This document shows positions 20,199 to 29,393 of a stretch of 64,000 nt of DNA, one piece after another; within the stretch, counting starts at the first letter, position 1, and each line of letters begins with the position of its first letter. The notes beneath the pieces were generated by a model. It was not told the origin of the DNA and ran no database searches. It worked only from the letters and a program-made list of their open reading frames with translations. The stretch lies in assembly GCF_003853645.1 (NCBI RefSeq), contig NZ_QTPO01000006.1:145468-209467 (forward strand), given 5' to 3'. A program made the translations under genes and the position numbers. This DNA comes from Burkholderia sp. Bp9143 (lineage in GTDB: Bacteria > Pseudomonadota > Gammaproteobacteria > Burkholderiales > Burkholderiaceae).

Positions 20199-22181
20199 CT
20201 ACTCCATTCCCGGCAACTCGGGGGCCAGTTCGCGCTTGAACAAAAGCTTCTCTTCAGAGCCTGGCTCCAACTCGAGCACGACGTAAGGCTCCGCCTGAAG
20301 TTCTTCTGGCGGCGACGAAGTTGTCGTCACGATGAACTGAAATGGAATGGCCCCATTCTCGCCCAATTGCTCCGCTGCTTCCGACGCCGCAAGAAAGAAT
20401 TCACGGTACAGGCGCTCGCTCATGTCAGCCTCTCGCGGACAGTCATGAACCAAGAAGCCGGGATGGCTGCTAGCTTCTGACGTAGCCGAGTCAAGCAGGC
20501 ATACGATGTCGCCGAGGAGAACTTCCAACACTTGATATGCCTCGCCACCGCGGGAAACCTCGAACGGCCGAAGCTCATGGTCCTGTACGAACCGCGCATA
20601 ACCCGCTGCCCCGAGCAACCGAGTCGAAACGCAAGTGGTCAACGACTTAATCGCATCTGCACGCGATGACTGCTGTAACCGCCGGCCCGCCAGCGTAGCT
20701 CGAAGGCCATCCAGGTTCGATTCGAGCTCCTGCAGCCGGTTTCGCGCCTGCACCAAATCGACAGAGTCAACAGCCTGAACTCGCTGCGCATGCAACAGCT
20801 GAAGCTCATCCCAAGACTTCCTCAGAAGGGTACGCGAACTTTCGCTCGTCGCGATTCGAACGCGTAGCCGCCGCAATTCCGCCTTCGTCGTGGAGATGCG
20901 TTGAGATTGCCCAGACACTGCCGCAGACGCGTTCTGAAATTCACCCTGCCGACGGGCAAGCTGTCGTGCGAGCTCCGATGCGCTTGCCTGAACTTCTTTG
21001 CCATCGCGATGCCAGTTGATACTGACCGACCCCTTCCGATTCTGGATGTGATGACATGCGGAGAACTCGACATCGCCGTGGTCACATCGGCCATCAAGCC
21101 CTTCCAAATGGTCGCGCAACTTTGTTAGTCGCTCGAAGTCGGCGCGGTTCGCATCAACGAGTGATTTTGCGATGCCCATTTCGACCTCTGCCAACTTCAA
21201 CGCATCGTTTAGCCTGACAAGGCGAACGTGTTCTTGCGTTAATTGCTCCTCGGTTTGCTCAACCTCGCGCTCCCAGCGTTGCTCCTGCTGGTCCGCATCC
21301 GCCAGCGCGGCACGGACACGAGATTCGACAGACGAACCAACCGTGTTCTCGCCTAGAGGTTCGTCCTCTTCAGCGCCGATGCGATTGCGAAGCTGACGCT
21401 CTGCATGAGCAAGCGCAAACGCCGGTGCACGTTCCAACTCGGGAATTCGGTCCTTGCACTGGTCAAGCCGGATTTGGGTCGATTCAATCTCGCGAAGCAG
21501 TTGGTCTAGTCCCGCGTCCATGAGTCCCAACACGGAACCGACGAACAGCGGCGGGTCGCGCCGTGGCCGGGTGAAACCTAAGCCTTCACCATCCCGCCAA
21601 TGGTAGAACCCATCAAAGCGCGTTCTCTGGTCTCTGATGCACCACGCCAGCAAATGGCGCCATTTGAGCGCCTGGTTTGTACCGGGTAGCGATTGTGCCA
21701 TGAGACGGCCTATCGAGAACTGCTCCAATGCATTGAGATATTCCAAAAAATCGCTAGGGATGCTCCCTTGAAGAAGCGGCTCTAACGCTTCGCATCTCGC
21801 GGCCAGGGAATGACTGTAGGCACCATAAGGCCGAAAGACGAACCATTCAGCACCGTCAATATGAACCTTCGCCGCAACGCCTCCCTTGGGAAAGCCGCCT
21901 GTGGCCTTCTCACGCAAAGTTGCGATGGAGGGCGCGTCATCACCCAGCAGATATCGCATCAGCAGGCATAGGGAAGTCTTCCCGACCCCGTGACCTGCGC
22001 TGGAGAGACCGGAGGATTCTTTTGAAGCCGGCTCCTTGGCCCACACGATGTTCAGCCCAGGATGCAGCTCGATAGCACGGGTCAGAATAAAGGGCTCACG
22101 GGATTCGACCAACCACACAGTTTCGAGCCATAACCGGGGTAGCTCTCGTACCGATTCGTATCCATCGAGCCAGGGTGTCAT
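20199..22181 (-). CDS. SMC/RecN-like coiled-coil ATPase of the defence cassette
   Basis: This encodes 660 aa. Walker A is GHGVGKTS at residues 63-70 within LHPGLNIVW...SSAGHGVGKTSL, the SMC-type N-terminal lobe. Long heptad-rich segments (about 225-345 and 390-530) predict coiled coils. A Walker B/D-loop-like FLVHDCPREADMSERLYREF lies near residue 573. This is the layout of RecN/DUF2326-like ATPases. It begins 8 nt after the methylase stop, behind a GGAGG site, so it is the last gene of the four-gene leftward operon. It probably couples ATP hydrolysis to DNA or complex rearrangement during restriction; this is inference from family and context. Confidence 0.82.
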   Translation of the reverse strand: MTPWLDGYESVRELPRLWLETVWLVESREPFILTRAIELHPGLNIVWAKEPASKESSGLSSAGHGVGKTSLCLLMRYLLGDDAPSIATLREKATGGFPKGGVAAKVHIDGAEWFVFRPYGAYSHSLAARCEALEPLLQGSIPSDFLEYLNALEQFSIGRLMAQSLPGTNQALKWRHLLAWCIRDQRTRFDGFYHWRDGEGLGFTRPRRDPPLFVGSVLGLMDAGLDQLLREIESTQIRLDQCKDRIPELERAPAFALAHAERQLRNRIGAEEDEPLGENTVGSSVESRVRAALADADQQEQRWEREVEQTEEQLTQEHVRLVRLNDALKLAEVEMGIAKSLVDANRADFERLTKLRDHLEGLDGRCDHGDVEFSACHHIQNRKGSVSINWHRDGKEVQASASELARQLARRQGEFQNASAAVSGQSQRISTTKAELRRLRVRIATSESSRTLLRKSWDELQLLHAQRVQAVDSVDLVQARNRLQELESNLDGLRATLAGRRLQQSSRADAIKSLTTCVSTRLLGAAGYARFVQDHELRPFEVSRGGEAYQVLEVLLGDIVCLLDSATSEASSHPGFLVHDCPREADMSERLYREFFLAASEAAEQLGENGAIPFQFIVTTTSSPPEELQAEPYVVLELEPGSEEKLLFKRELAPELPGME

Positions 22182-22189
22182 CGCGCCTC

Positions 22190-25100
22190 CTATCGGGTAC
22201 CCGTCGATTTCGGTGTGGTCGAAACACCCTCGGTCGCTGCGCGTTCTGTCTCGACGCGTCGCAACTCGGCAGTCAACAGCAATCGAGCGATGTCCGCGAA
22301 CTCCGCTACGTGGCTGACATCTCGTGGGAGCGTTCCGCTTCCGCGCTTGAACGTAGACTCCACGACATTCATTTGGCGCTCAAGTACGGTGGCAGCTTCG
22401 AGTCGCTGAACAATAGGACGCACGCGGTTCAGCAGTTGCTCCGCGTTAGAGACTCCATGTGTGTTCATGAGCGACACAAGGAGCTGTCCATCGCCCGGCT
22501 CCAGATGGTTTGCAGCAACAGCCGAGCGTGCAATGAGGGATTGGAGTTCCGAGACCGAGCAGCCATCTGGGCAATGCGCCACCATCGCAGCGATGAGTCC
22601 GGCAAGCTTTGCCTCCTCTGCGTTTCGAATCAAACCTTGCTCGGAATATTGCACCGGGACGGCCGGTGCATCTTGTAACGACATTGCACTCTGCTTGTCC
22701 CACGCTTCGAGCACTAACCTCTGAGTCCGGTATTCCCCGAATTCGCGTATCTCATTGTTCTTGAGTACGCGGAACGTCTCGGATGGGTAGTCGTTGCCCA
22801 TGACATCGGCAGGGTTAAGGATGAAGCGCAGTTCGTCCCGGCTGAGGCCGTATAAGCGGGCGTAGTAGGCGTCTAGCTCGGCGCGAAGGAGCGCGCGGCG
22901 CTCGGAGTTCCAAGCGAAAGGCTCTCCTTCATAGCGCAGGTCATGCGCCCATACTCTAAGGTCGTGCGTGGTGTAAGTTAGCTCGAGCACACGCGGGACT
23001 ATGAACTCAAGGTCACTGTCTGCATATCGGTTTGGAGGCAATACTGGGAACTGCTTCATATAGAAGTAGTTCAGTGTAGTTCCCCCTATTTTTTGTCGCG
23101 CAACAAAATCCAACACTATCGACGACAAATTGCCTAGAAATGCGGCCGCATGTTCAGCTGCAATATGCATCCCGAACAGAAACAACGGAATCTTATTTCC
23201 CACGCCCACTATTGGAAGGACTGATGTTATCACTGTGCGCTCAACAGAGCGCAGCGCAATATCCCGCCACCCCATTAACCAGCCCCGACTCCATTGCTTA
23301 TCCTTTAGACTTTGCTCCACTTCCGCAGCAGAAACCCAGTGGAGCGGCGAAACATTGAAATCTGGACGCTGTTTTTCAACGTCCGTCACGTCACGAATCA
23401 CATCACCAGACGTGTAAGTACCCCATCTGTGGTCAAACAGATGCATCATCTTTGCTTCGTACAGCGGGAGACATTCAGTGCCGGGACTATCCAAGAATAA
23501 GTGGCTATCGCTTGTCATATTGAATAAGCCCTGCGAAAACCTAATACCCCATGGATTATCCTCCTGCTCGCCCTCCCTGATAAGAACGGGAGCAGCTCGA
23601 TACAGTTTTTTGGTTAATTCCGCGTCATACTCACTTCTGAACAACGGACTTGTCAGCGTGTTTGGATTGATTAGCCCAAAATCTTCGGCCGATAAGCGAA
23701 ACCATTTATTCGCATTAGAGAAATCTCGAACCACTTTTGCATCGAAAAGAAACTCTGCCGATTCCGCCCGCCCCAGCGTCAGGAGACAAAATGGCTTCCT
23801 ATCATCAGTACCCTTGAACCAACCTCGGATTTCGTAAAGACTGGTTAATCTGACGAGTGCTTTTCGCTTAACAATGTCAGAAAAAAAGGTTTTGTTTCCG
23901 TCATCCGTTGCAATGCCGGTAGGCACTATAAAGCCTGCCCTTCCAGAGGGCCTCGTTAGCTGTGAAAACGTCTCCGCAAACAACGGATATGTATTCATCT
24001 TCCCAAAGGCGGTAAGAGGATACCTCCCAGAAAAGCGATAGAATGCGTTAACTGCTTCGACCTTATGGCAGTCGGCAACGTAGCTGCTCCAGAGCGCGGG
24101 ATTTTCAGTCTTCAATTCCTTGATTGCACGCTTGCGTTTGTCTCCTGCAAGCAGAGCAATACTCGGTGCTCGCACAGAAAAGTACTCCTCCTCGCCCATC
24201 TGCGATACGTCCCACGGAGGATTACCAAGCAATACGTCAAAGCCTCCTTTCGCTTTGACCTGCGGAAACGCCTGCCACCAATGAAAGGCTTGCGCCAAGT
24301 GAGCCGCGGCCGTCGCGGCCGGGGCCACGCCTGGGCGAGCATCACTGCCGTTCATCACGAGCCATTGGTCCTGGCTGGTCGGCACGCTGCGCTCCATCTC
24401 CGCTGTTTTAGGCATGACGAAGGCGGCGACAAATAGGTCAGCGGCAAGCCGGCTACGCGAGGTTGCAATGCGCGCTTCCGCATCACGGTAGGCCGAGCGC
24501 TTTGCATCCAATGCAGCCAAGGTGTCATCAGGCAGCGCTTCGAGCGCAGCAAGCGCGCTGTCACCGTCGAACCCAAGATTGAGCATATGCTGCGATTGTT
24601 GGCGAGCCTTTTCAATCGCTTTCAGCGCGTCGCGATTCGCTTTCTTGAGTGCTTTAACGACCCCCTTGTCGTCACCAGACAGTTCATTGAAAGTTTTCTC
24701 CGGAATACCATTTTCCAGAATTGCAGGGTCAAGCACTCCGAGCAATGCGTCGCCGCATCGCAGGTGATGGTCAAGGAAGGTCAGTGGCCGGTCTGGCGTA
24801 TACGCCTCCAGCCACAGTGCGGTCCGCGCCAATTCTACTGCCATGGGATTCTTGTCAACGCCATAGATGCAATGTGCGACCACATCGCGCAGCGCATGAC
24901 GGTAATCCGCGGGAAGAGGGTTGCCGTCAGACGCGTTGAGACGCGCGACCGCTTCCGCAATCCTGCGCGCGGCAGCGAGCAGGAAATGCCCGGAACCAGA
25001 CGCAGGGTCGCAAACCGTTAATCCAAGCAAGGCCTTGACGGGCTCTTGCGGGTTCGCGGTTAACGTCTGCTCGATGACGGGGTCCAACGTGCTTTTGATA

Positions 25101-26533
25101 AGCTCCTGAACTAGACTGTCGGGCGTGTAATAGGAACCCGAGAGCTTGCGCGCGTTACCCTTGGTGCTAGCCTCATCACTATCGCCTACGAAACCGAACG
25201 TGCGCGCACCGCCAGTCAAGGTGGCAACCGGAACCAGTTCGAGCAGGCTCTCATAGATGCTACCCAGCTCCTCCGAGTCCATGTCTCGGTAATTCACCCG
25301 AGCGAGCGCCTCCCCTTCCCGAGAGAAGCATAGACTGAAAAGCGCTTCGAGTAATGCCTGGTTTTCAAGAGCTGCGTTGTCAAGGTCTGGGCACTGGTCT
25401 GCATCGAACAAACCTCCCAGCGCCGGCAGACCCAGTGCCGGCTGTCCCTTCCCCAAGCCGGAAACGGTGATGACAAGCCCCTGCCACAGGTCGCTGTGGC
25501 GGTCATAGCTACGTCGGAATGCGGCCAGTTGGCGCAGCCGGTGGAGGCTGTAGCCGTGCTGGTAGCGGCTCTTGGCATCGGCGTCCGCGTCAGGCGTATG
25601 CACAAGTTCGCGGTCTTCGATAGTGGCCAGGAAGATAAATCGGTAAACCAGGCGCAGCAACTGCTCGAAGAAAGCCTGTGCGGAAAGCTCCCCGGTATGG
25701 ATTCGCTGACGGAGCCCTGAATTCGCTGGGTGCGCGATGAACCCGGTTCCGAGTGCACGTAGCGCTTCTGTGACTCCAATTCGCAACTTGTCACGAGCAC
25801 GGACGCCCTCTTCTTGAGCCGCGTTTCGCCAACGCTCCAGCGGACAGTCGGATGGCTGTGCATCGACCTTGCCATAGCGGGTCGCATGCGAGAGCAACCA
25901 CAGAGCAGTGAAGTCCGGATATAGTCCCTCTTGAAAAATAGCCTCGAGGTCAACCTCCACATATGCGGGACGAGTGAGACTTGGGTTGTCCCGCAGAATG
26001 CGGAGCTCTAGTCCATTGCTGACCACCGCCCATAGCGACCGCTCACTCGTGTTCAGGTACTCCTGTGCCAATAGAAACGGGGAACGGCGGCGCACACCGT
26101 CACCGTGACGGCTCCCTGGCTTATCTAGTGCCTGGTCGTGGGATGAGAATACCAGAGGAACACGGCCGTCTCCGGCGCTGAACCCGATGGGAAAGACACG
26201 TTCATCGAGGACAATCTGGCCAACGGGTCGCAGGTCTACGAATCCGAGCACCTGGCGGCAGAAGGGTTCGAGGAAGTCACGCGCCGTCACTGCGAACGCG
26301 TCGACATCCGTCCGCTTTCGCATGACCTGGAAGTCCTGCCACAGGTTCTGGGCGATTTTCCAGTACCGGCCGATTTCGTCACGCAGCTTGAGTCCGCGCG
26401 GGACGTCATAGTCCGATTCGGTTTGCTCCGGGGCCTCCAGGCGCGCAATCTTGTTCAGGAAATCCGGCGCCAGCAGGCCGCCTTCAATGGTGAGCGCGGG
26501 AAAGGCGAGTTCGTGTTGGAGACGTCGAGCCAT
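22190..26533 (-). CDS. Large adenine-specific DNA methylase, DrmMI/PglX-like
   Basis: This encodes 1447 aa. Motif I (AdoMet binding) is CDPASGSGHFLLAAARRIAE at about 510-530 and motif IV is FDVLLGNPPWDVS at about 765-780, the NPPW of N6-adenine methylases. An N-terminal region of about 500 residues and a C-terminal half with TaqI/Eco57I-like target-recognition character (PLFAETFSQL, GRAGFIVPTGIATDD, YFYMKQFPVLPP) surround the core. The length and neighbours fit the DISARM class 1 methylase DrmMI. The start at 26533 (MARRLQHELAFPAL) is chosen because an upstream start would overlap the helicase gene. It probably marks host DNA as self; the recognition site is unknown. Confidence 0.85.
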   Translation of the reverse strand: MARRLQHELAFPALTIEGGLLAPDFLNKIARLEAPEQTESDYDVPRGLKLRDEIGRYWKIAQNLWQDFQVMRKRTDVDAFAVTARDFLEPFCRQVLGFVDLRPVGQIVLDERVFPIGFSAGDGRVPLVFSSHDQALDKPGSRHGDGVRRRSPFLLAQEYLNTSERSLWAVVSNGLELRILRDNPSLTRPAYVEVDLEAIFQEGLYPDFTALWLLSHATRYGKVDAQPSDCPLERWRNAAQEEGVRARDKLRIGVTEALRALGTGFIAHPANSGLRQRIHTGELSAQAFFEQLLRLVYRFIFLATIEDRELVHTPDADADAKSRYQHGYSLHRLRQLAAFRRSYDRHSDLWQGLVITVSGLGKGQPALGLPALGGLFDADQCPDLDNAALENQALLEALFSLCFSREGEALARVNYRDMDSEELGSIYESLLELVPVATLTGGARTFGFVGDSDEASTKGNARKLSGSYYTPDSLVQELIKSTLDPVIEQTLTANPQEPVKALLGLTVCDPASGSGHFLLAAARRIAEAVARLNASDGNPLPADYRHALRDVVAHCIYGVDKNPMAVELARTALWLEAYTPDRPLTFLDHHLRCGDALLGVLDPAILENGIPEKTFNELSGDDKGVVKALKKANRDALKAIEKARQQSQHMLNLGFDGDSALAALEALPDDTLAALDAKRSAYRDAEARIATSRSRLAADLFVAAFVMPKTAEMERSVPTSQDQWLVMNGSDARPGVAPAATAAAHLAQAFHWWQAFPQVKAKGGFDVLLGNPPWDVSQMGEEEYFSVRAPSIALLAGDKRKRAIKELKTENPALWSSYVADCHKVEAVNAFYRFSGRYPLTAFGKMNTYPLFAETFSQLTRPSGRAGFIVPTGIATDDGNKTFFSDIVKRKALVRLTSLYEIRGWFKGTDDRKPFCLLTLGRAESAEFLFDAKVVRDFSNANKWFRLSAEDFGLINPNTLTSPLFRSEYDAELTKKLYRAAPVLIREGEQEDNPWGIRFSQGLFNMTSDSHLFLDSPGTECLPLYEAKMMHLFDHRWGTYTSGDVIRDVTDVEKQRPDFNVSPLHWVSAAEVEQSLKDKQWSRGWLMGWRDIALRSVERTVITSVLPIVGVGNKIPLFLFGMHIAAEHAAAFLGNLSSIVLDFVARQKIGGTTLNYFYMKQFPVLPPNRYADSDLEFIVPRVLELTYTTHDLRVWAHDLRYEGEPFAWNSERRALLRAELDAYYARLYGLSRDELRFILNPADVMGNDYPSETFRVLKNNEIREFGEYRTQRLVLEAWDKQSAMSLQDAPAVPVQYSEQGLIRNAEEAKLAGLIAAMVAHCPDGCSVSELQSLIARSAVAANHLEPGDGQLLVSLMNTHGVSNAEQLLNRVRPIVQRLEAATVLERQMNVVESTFKRGSGTLPRDVSHVAEFADIARLLLTAELRRVETERAATEGVSTTPKSTGTR

Positions 26534-26558
26534 ATTGATTGAAACCTTGTGACTGGCC

Positions 26559-29393
26559 TCAGGCCGGAATAAGAACGAAGACGCCAATCACGTCGACAGG
26601 AAGACTGGGCGTTACGCGATACTCGCCTCGAGCGTCGGACGCAGTACGAACGCGGCGATGGTCTTCCAGCAGCAATTGCGCACGTGTACGTGCCAAGTTC
26701 TCGAGCACAGGCGCCCAACCGGACGACTGGTCGAGCGCGCGCTGGATATTCTGGTTACGCAGCGGCGGCGGCATGTTACGGCTGGGCTCGGCCGCCATGA
26801 GCGCACGCGCAGTTCCGTCATCGAGCAGATTCGTTTCATCATCCGCCAGCATGCCGACTGCCAGCGTTTCCTCGCAGAGCAACAGCCGAGTCTTGCCTCG
26901 GTGGGTGACGGTCAACTGATGGCGCAAACGAATCAGAAGCACAGTGGTCCGCGTAATCACCCTTTCCGTGAAGATGGCGCCCACGCGAGCAATGGCTTCT
27001 CCACCTGGCTGGGCAGCCTCCCGCCCATCATCCAGCGCTGTCTCGAGCAGATAGTCGGCCAGCGCCGACACCAGCGGATGGGTGCGATGGATAAACTGGG
27101 CACGCGGTGCAGGCGGCTGATGGAAGCTAATGTGCAACGCCCCCTCCATCCCCTCCCGCTCCAGCCGGTCGCGAATCCCCGACGGCATGCTGGCAGCGTG
27201 GAGTTTCCAGTGCGCGGCGCCCCCTTGGCTGCTCTGCTCGAGCGGCGCACCAAGCTGCACGGCGGCCCGTTTAACGAAGCGTTCGACATCCGACTCGCCA
27301 CCCAGTACCGCCAGCGTCTTCTGCCACTCAGGCAGCACATCCTCCGGTTTAAGTCGGCGTTGCGCAAAGAGCGTCCGGTTCCTCGAGGCCTTTTCGCGTG
27401 CGGACGTCCATGCCGTATCGATAGCCTCTTCTGGTGCACCAAAATCCAGGCCGAGCTGCGGCATTCTCGTGGTCGTAGTCCCCTTTCGCAGCAGCACAGC
27501 GCCCACCAATGCCTGGGTGAGCTTGCCGTCGTCATCGGGCATGGGCACGAGCACACCGAGTTCCTTGCGGATGCTTTCGGCCTTTCGCAGGATGACCTGC
27601 AGCACCGCACCGTCGACCGGATTATCCTGGCCGTAAAGCATAGTAGTCCTAACCTCACGCGCCTTCTGACCGAAGCGGTCAACGCGGCCTTCGCGCTGCT
27701 CGTGACGGGTCGGGTTCCATGAAAGGTCGTAGTGGACAACCGCCGTGAAGAGATTCTGCAGGTTGATGCCTTCGGAAAGGCAATCGGTGGCCACCAGGAT
27801 GCGCGTGTCCGCCGTGCCCATCGCTTCCACAGCCTCTTCGCGCTCGGCAGGCGTGAATTCTCCAGTCACGGCCTGAACCTGATGGCCCGGGAAAGCGACG
27901 CGCAGGTGCTCAGCGACGTAGTGAGCCGTCGCGATGTAGCGGCAAAACACGACCGGCTGAAAACCTCCCGCTGTCAGCTCCTTCAACTGGTCGATGAGAC
28001 GCTTGAGCTTAGGGTCGCGCGCTGCCCCAGAAAGCCGCTCAGCACGCGCAACGAGTTCTTCGAGGAGCGCGCTGTCTTCGGTTTTGGCACCCGGCTCGAT
28101 GTCCTGAGTGGTGAGGTCATCTTCGACCCCATCGAGCACGCGCTCCCGCCCCTGCTCATCAGCCTCCTCGAGCGACAGAGCAACCGCGTCCTCCTCTCGT
28201 CCTTCCAGGCGTGTCCGCAAAGCATTGACGGCGGCCGCCGGTGACGAGGAAATACAGCGCAGCAGCGCCAAGGCCGCCCACCAGCTCATGCGCCGGTGTA
28301 GCGCCCCCCGGCCCTCGGCCCGCGTGACGAGTTCACGGGCGTACTCCAATACGTCATCGAAAAGCTTGCCCCAGTCGCCGGTCAGCCCGTAAGTGATTTC
28401 GGCGCTCAAGCGCTCGGGAAACAGCTCGCCGTCATGCCACTCCTCAATGTCGGGCCTGCGGCGCTGGACGAAGTGGTTCGCAAGGTCCTCACGCAGCGCT
28501 TTCCGGCTATCGGATGGGGTATCCATCAACGTGCGGAATTCAGGCTTGAGCAGACCGAGCAGGTTATAGAACGCCTCTTCATCTCCCGAGTGTGGCGTCG
28601 CGGTAAGCAGAACCATGTGCCGACTCGGGTTCTCTGCCAGCCCCTTCAACAGCCGATAGCGCTGCTGCTTGCCCTGTCCGCTGTGCGTGCAGGTGTGGGC
28701 CTCATCGACAATCACACACTCCGGGCATGCGCGCTGGAACTCATCCCGACGTCGGTCCGACTTGATGTAATCGAGACTGACGACCGTGAATGGATAGGCC
28801 TCGAAGACCGACTGGTTAGCCGGCAAGCCTCGCTCGAGGCGCCCGGCCGTGGTGTCGCGCACGACCACCGCGTTGATGTGAAACCGCTCTTTCAACTCGC
28901 GTTGCCATTGCTCGCACAGGTGCGGCGGGCACAGTATCGCCAGGCGCGAAATCTCACCGCGGTCCAGAAATTCGCGGACGATGAGCGCGGCCTCGATAGT
29001 CTTGCCGATACCCACGTCGTCTGCAATAAGCAGGCGCACCACATCCTGCCTGAGCGCCATCAGCAGCGGCACCAGCTGATAGGCTCGCGGCTCGACGGCA
29101 ATATTGCCGAAACTGCGGAAAGGCCCGGCGCCCATGCGCAGCTTCAGCTGCAGTGCGTCTCGCAGCAGTTGGCCCGCTGCAAAATTCGACGCCTGGTCGA
29201 CAGTGGGCCACGGAAAAGTCGCGGGACCGACAGGATTCGGCTCGATAGGCAGATAGATGAGCGTCGCATCCTCTTCGCTTGCCCCGAGGGGGCGAAGATG
29301 CAACGTGTCATCCGTTGATTGGGGCAGGACGACCCATTCGCGGCCTCGCGCGGATACGAGGCTGCCGGGCTGAAACGATGCCTGAGCGGTCAT
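26559..29393 (-). CDS. SNF2/HepA-family helicase, DrmD-like
   Basis: This encodes 944 aa. Helicase motifs run in order: LIADDVGIGKTIEAALIVRE (I) at about 125-144, VIVDEAHTCTHSG (II) near 226, LLTATPHSGDEEAFYNLLGL (III), VVFCRYIATAHYVAEHLR (IV), ATDCLSEGINLQNL (V) and HYDLSWNPTRHEQREGRVDR-FGQ (VI). This is the HepA/RapA-like SNF2 group used in DISARM (DrmD). Its start overlaps the stop of the upstream helicase-DUF1998 gene (TAATG), indicating translational coupling. The probable role is ATP-driven translocation on invading DNA together with the methylase and the large helicase. Confidence 0.87.
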   Translation of the reverse strand: MTAQASFQPGSLVSARGREWVVLPQSTDDTLHLRPLGASEEDATLIYLPIEPNPVGPATFPWPTVDQASNFAAGQLLRDALQLKLRMGAGPFRSFGNIAVEPRAYQLVPLLMALRQDVVRLLIADDVGIGKTIEAALIVREFLDRGEISRLAILCPPHLCEQWQRELKERFHINAVVVRDTTAGRLERGLPANQSVFEAYPFTVVSLDYIKSDRRRDEFQRACPECVIVDEAHTCTHSGQGKQQRYRLLKGLAENPSRHMVLLTATPHSGDEEAFYNLLGLLKPEFRTLMDTPSDSRKALREDLANHFVQRRRPDIEEWHDGELFPERLSAEITYGLTGDWGKLFDDVLEYARELVTRAEGRGALHRRMSWWAALALLRCISSSPAAAVNALRTRLEGREEDAVALSLEEADEQGRERVLDGVEDDLTTQDIEPGAKTEDSALLEELVARAERLSGAARDPKLKRLIDQLKELTAGGFQPVVFCRYIATAHYVAEHLRVAFPGHQVQAVTGEFTPAEREEAVEAMGTADTRILVATDCLSEGINLQNLFTAVVHYDLSWNPTRHEQREGRVDRFGQKAREVRTTMLYGQDNPVDGAVLQVILRKAESIRKELGVLVPMPDDDGKLTQALVGAVLLRKGTTTTRMPQLGLDFGAPEEAIDTAWTSAREKASRNRTLFAQRRLKPEDVLPEWQKTLAVLGGESDVERFVKRAAVQLGAPLEQSSQGGAAHWKLHAASMPSGIRDRLEREGMEGALHISFHQPPAPRAQFIHRTHPLVSALADYLLETALDDGREAAQPGGEAIARVGAIFTERVITRTTVLLIRLRHQLTVTHRGKTRLLLCEETLAVGMLADDETNLLDDGTARALMAAEPSRNMPPPLRNQNIQRALDQSSGWAPVLENLARTRAQLLLEDHRRVRTASDARGEYRVTPSLPVDVIGVFVLIPA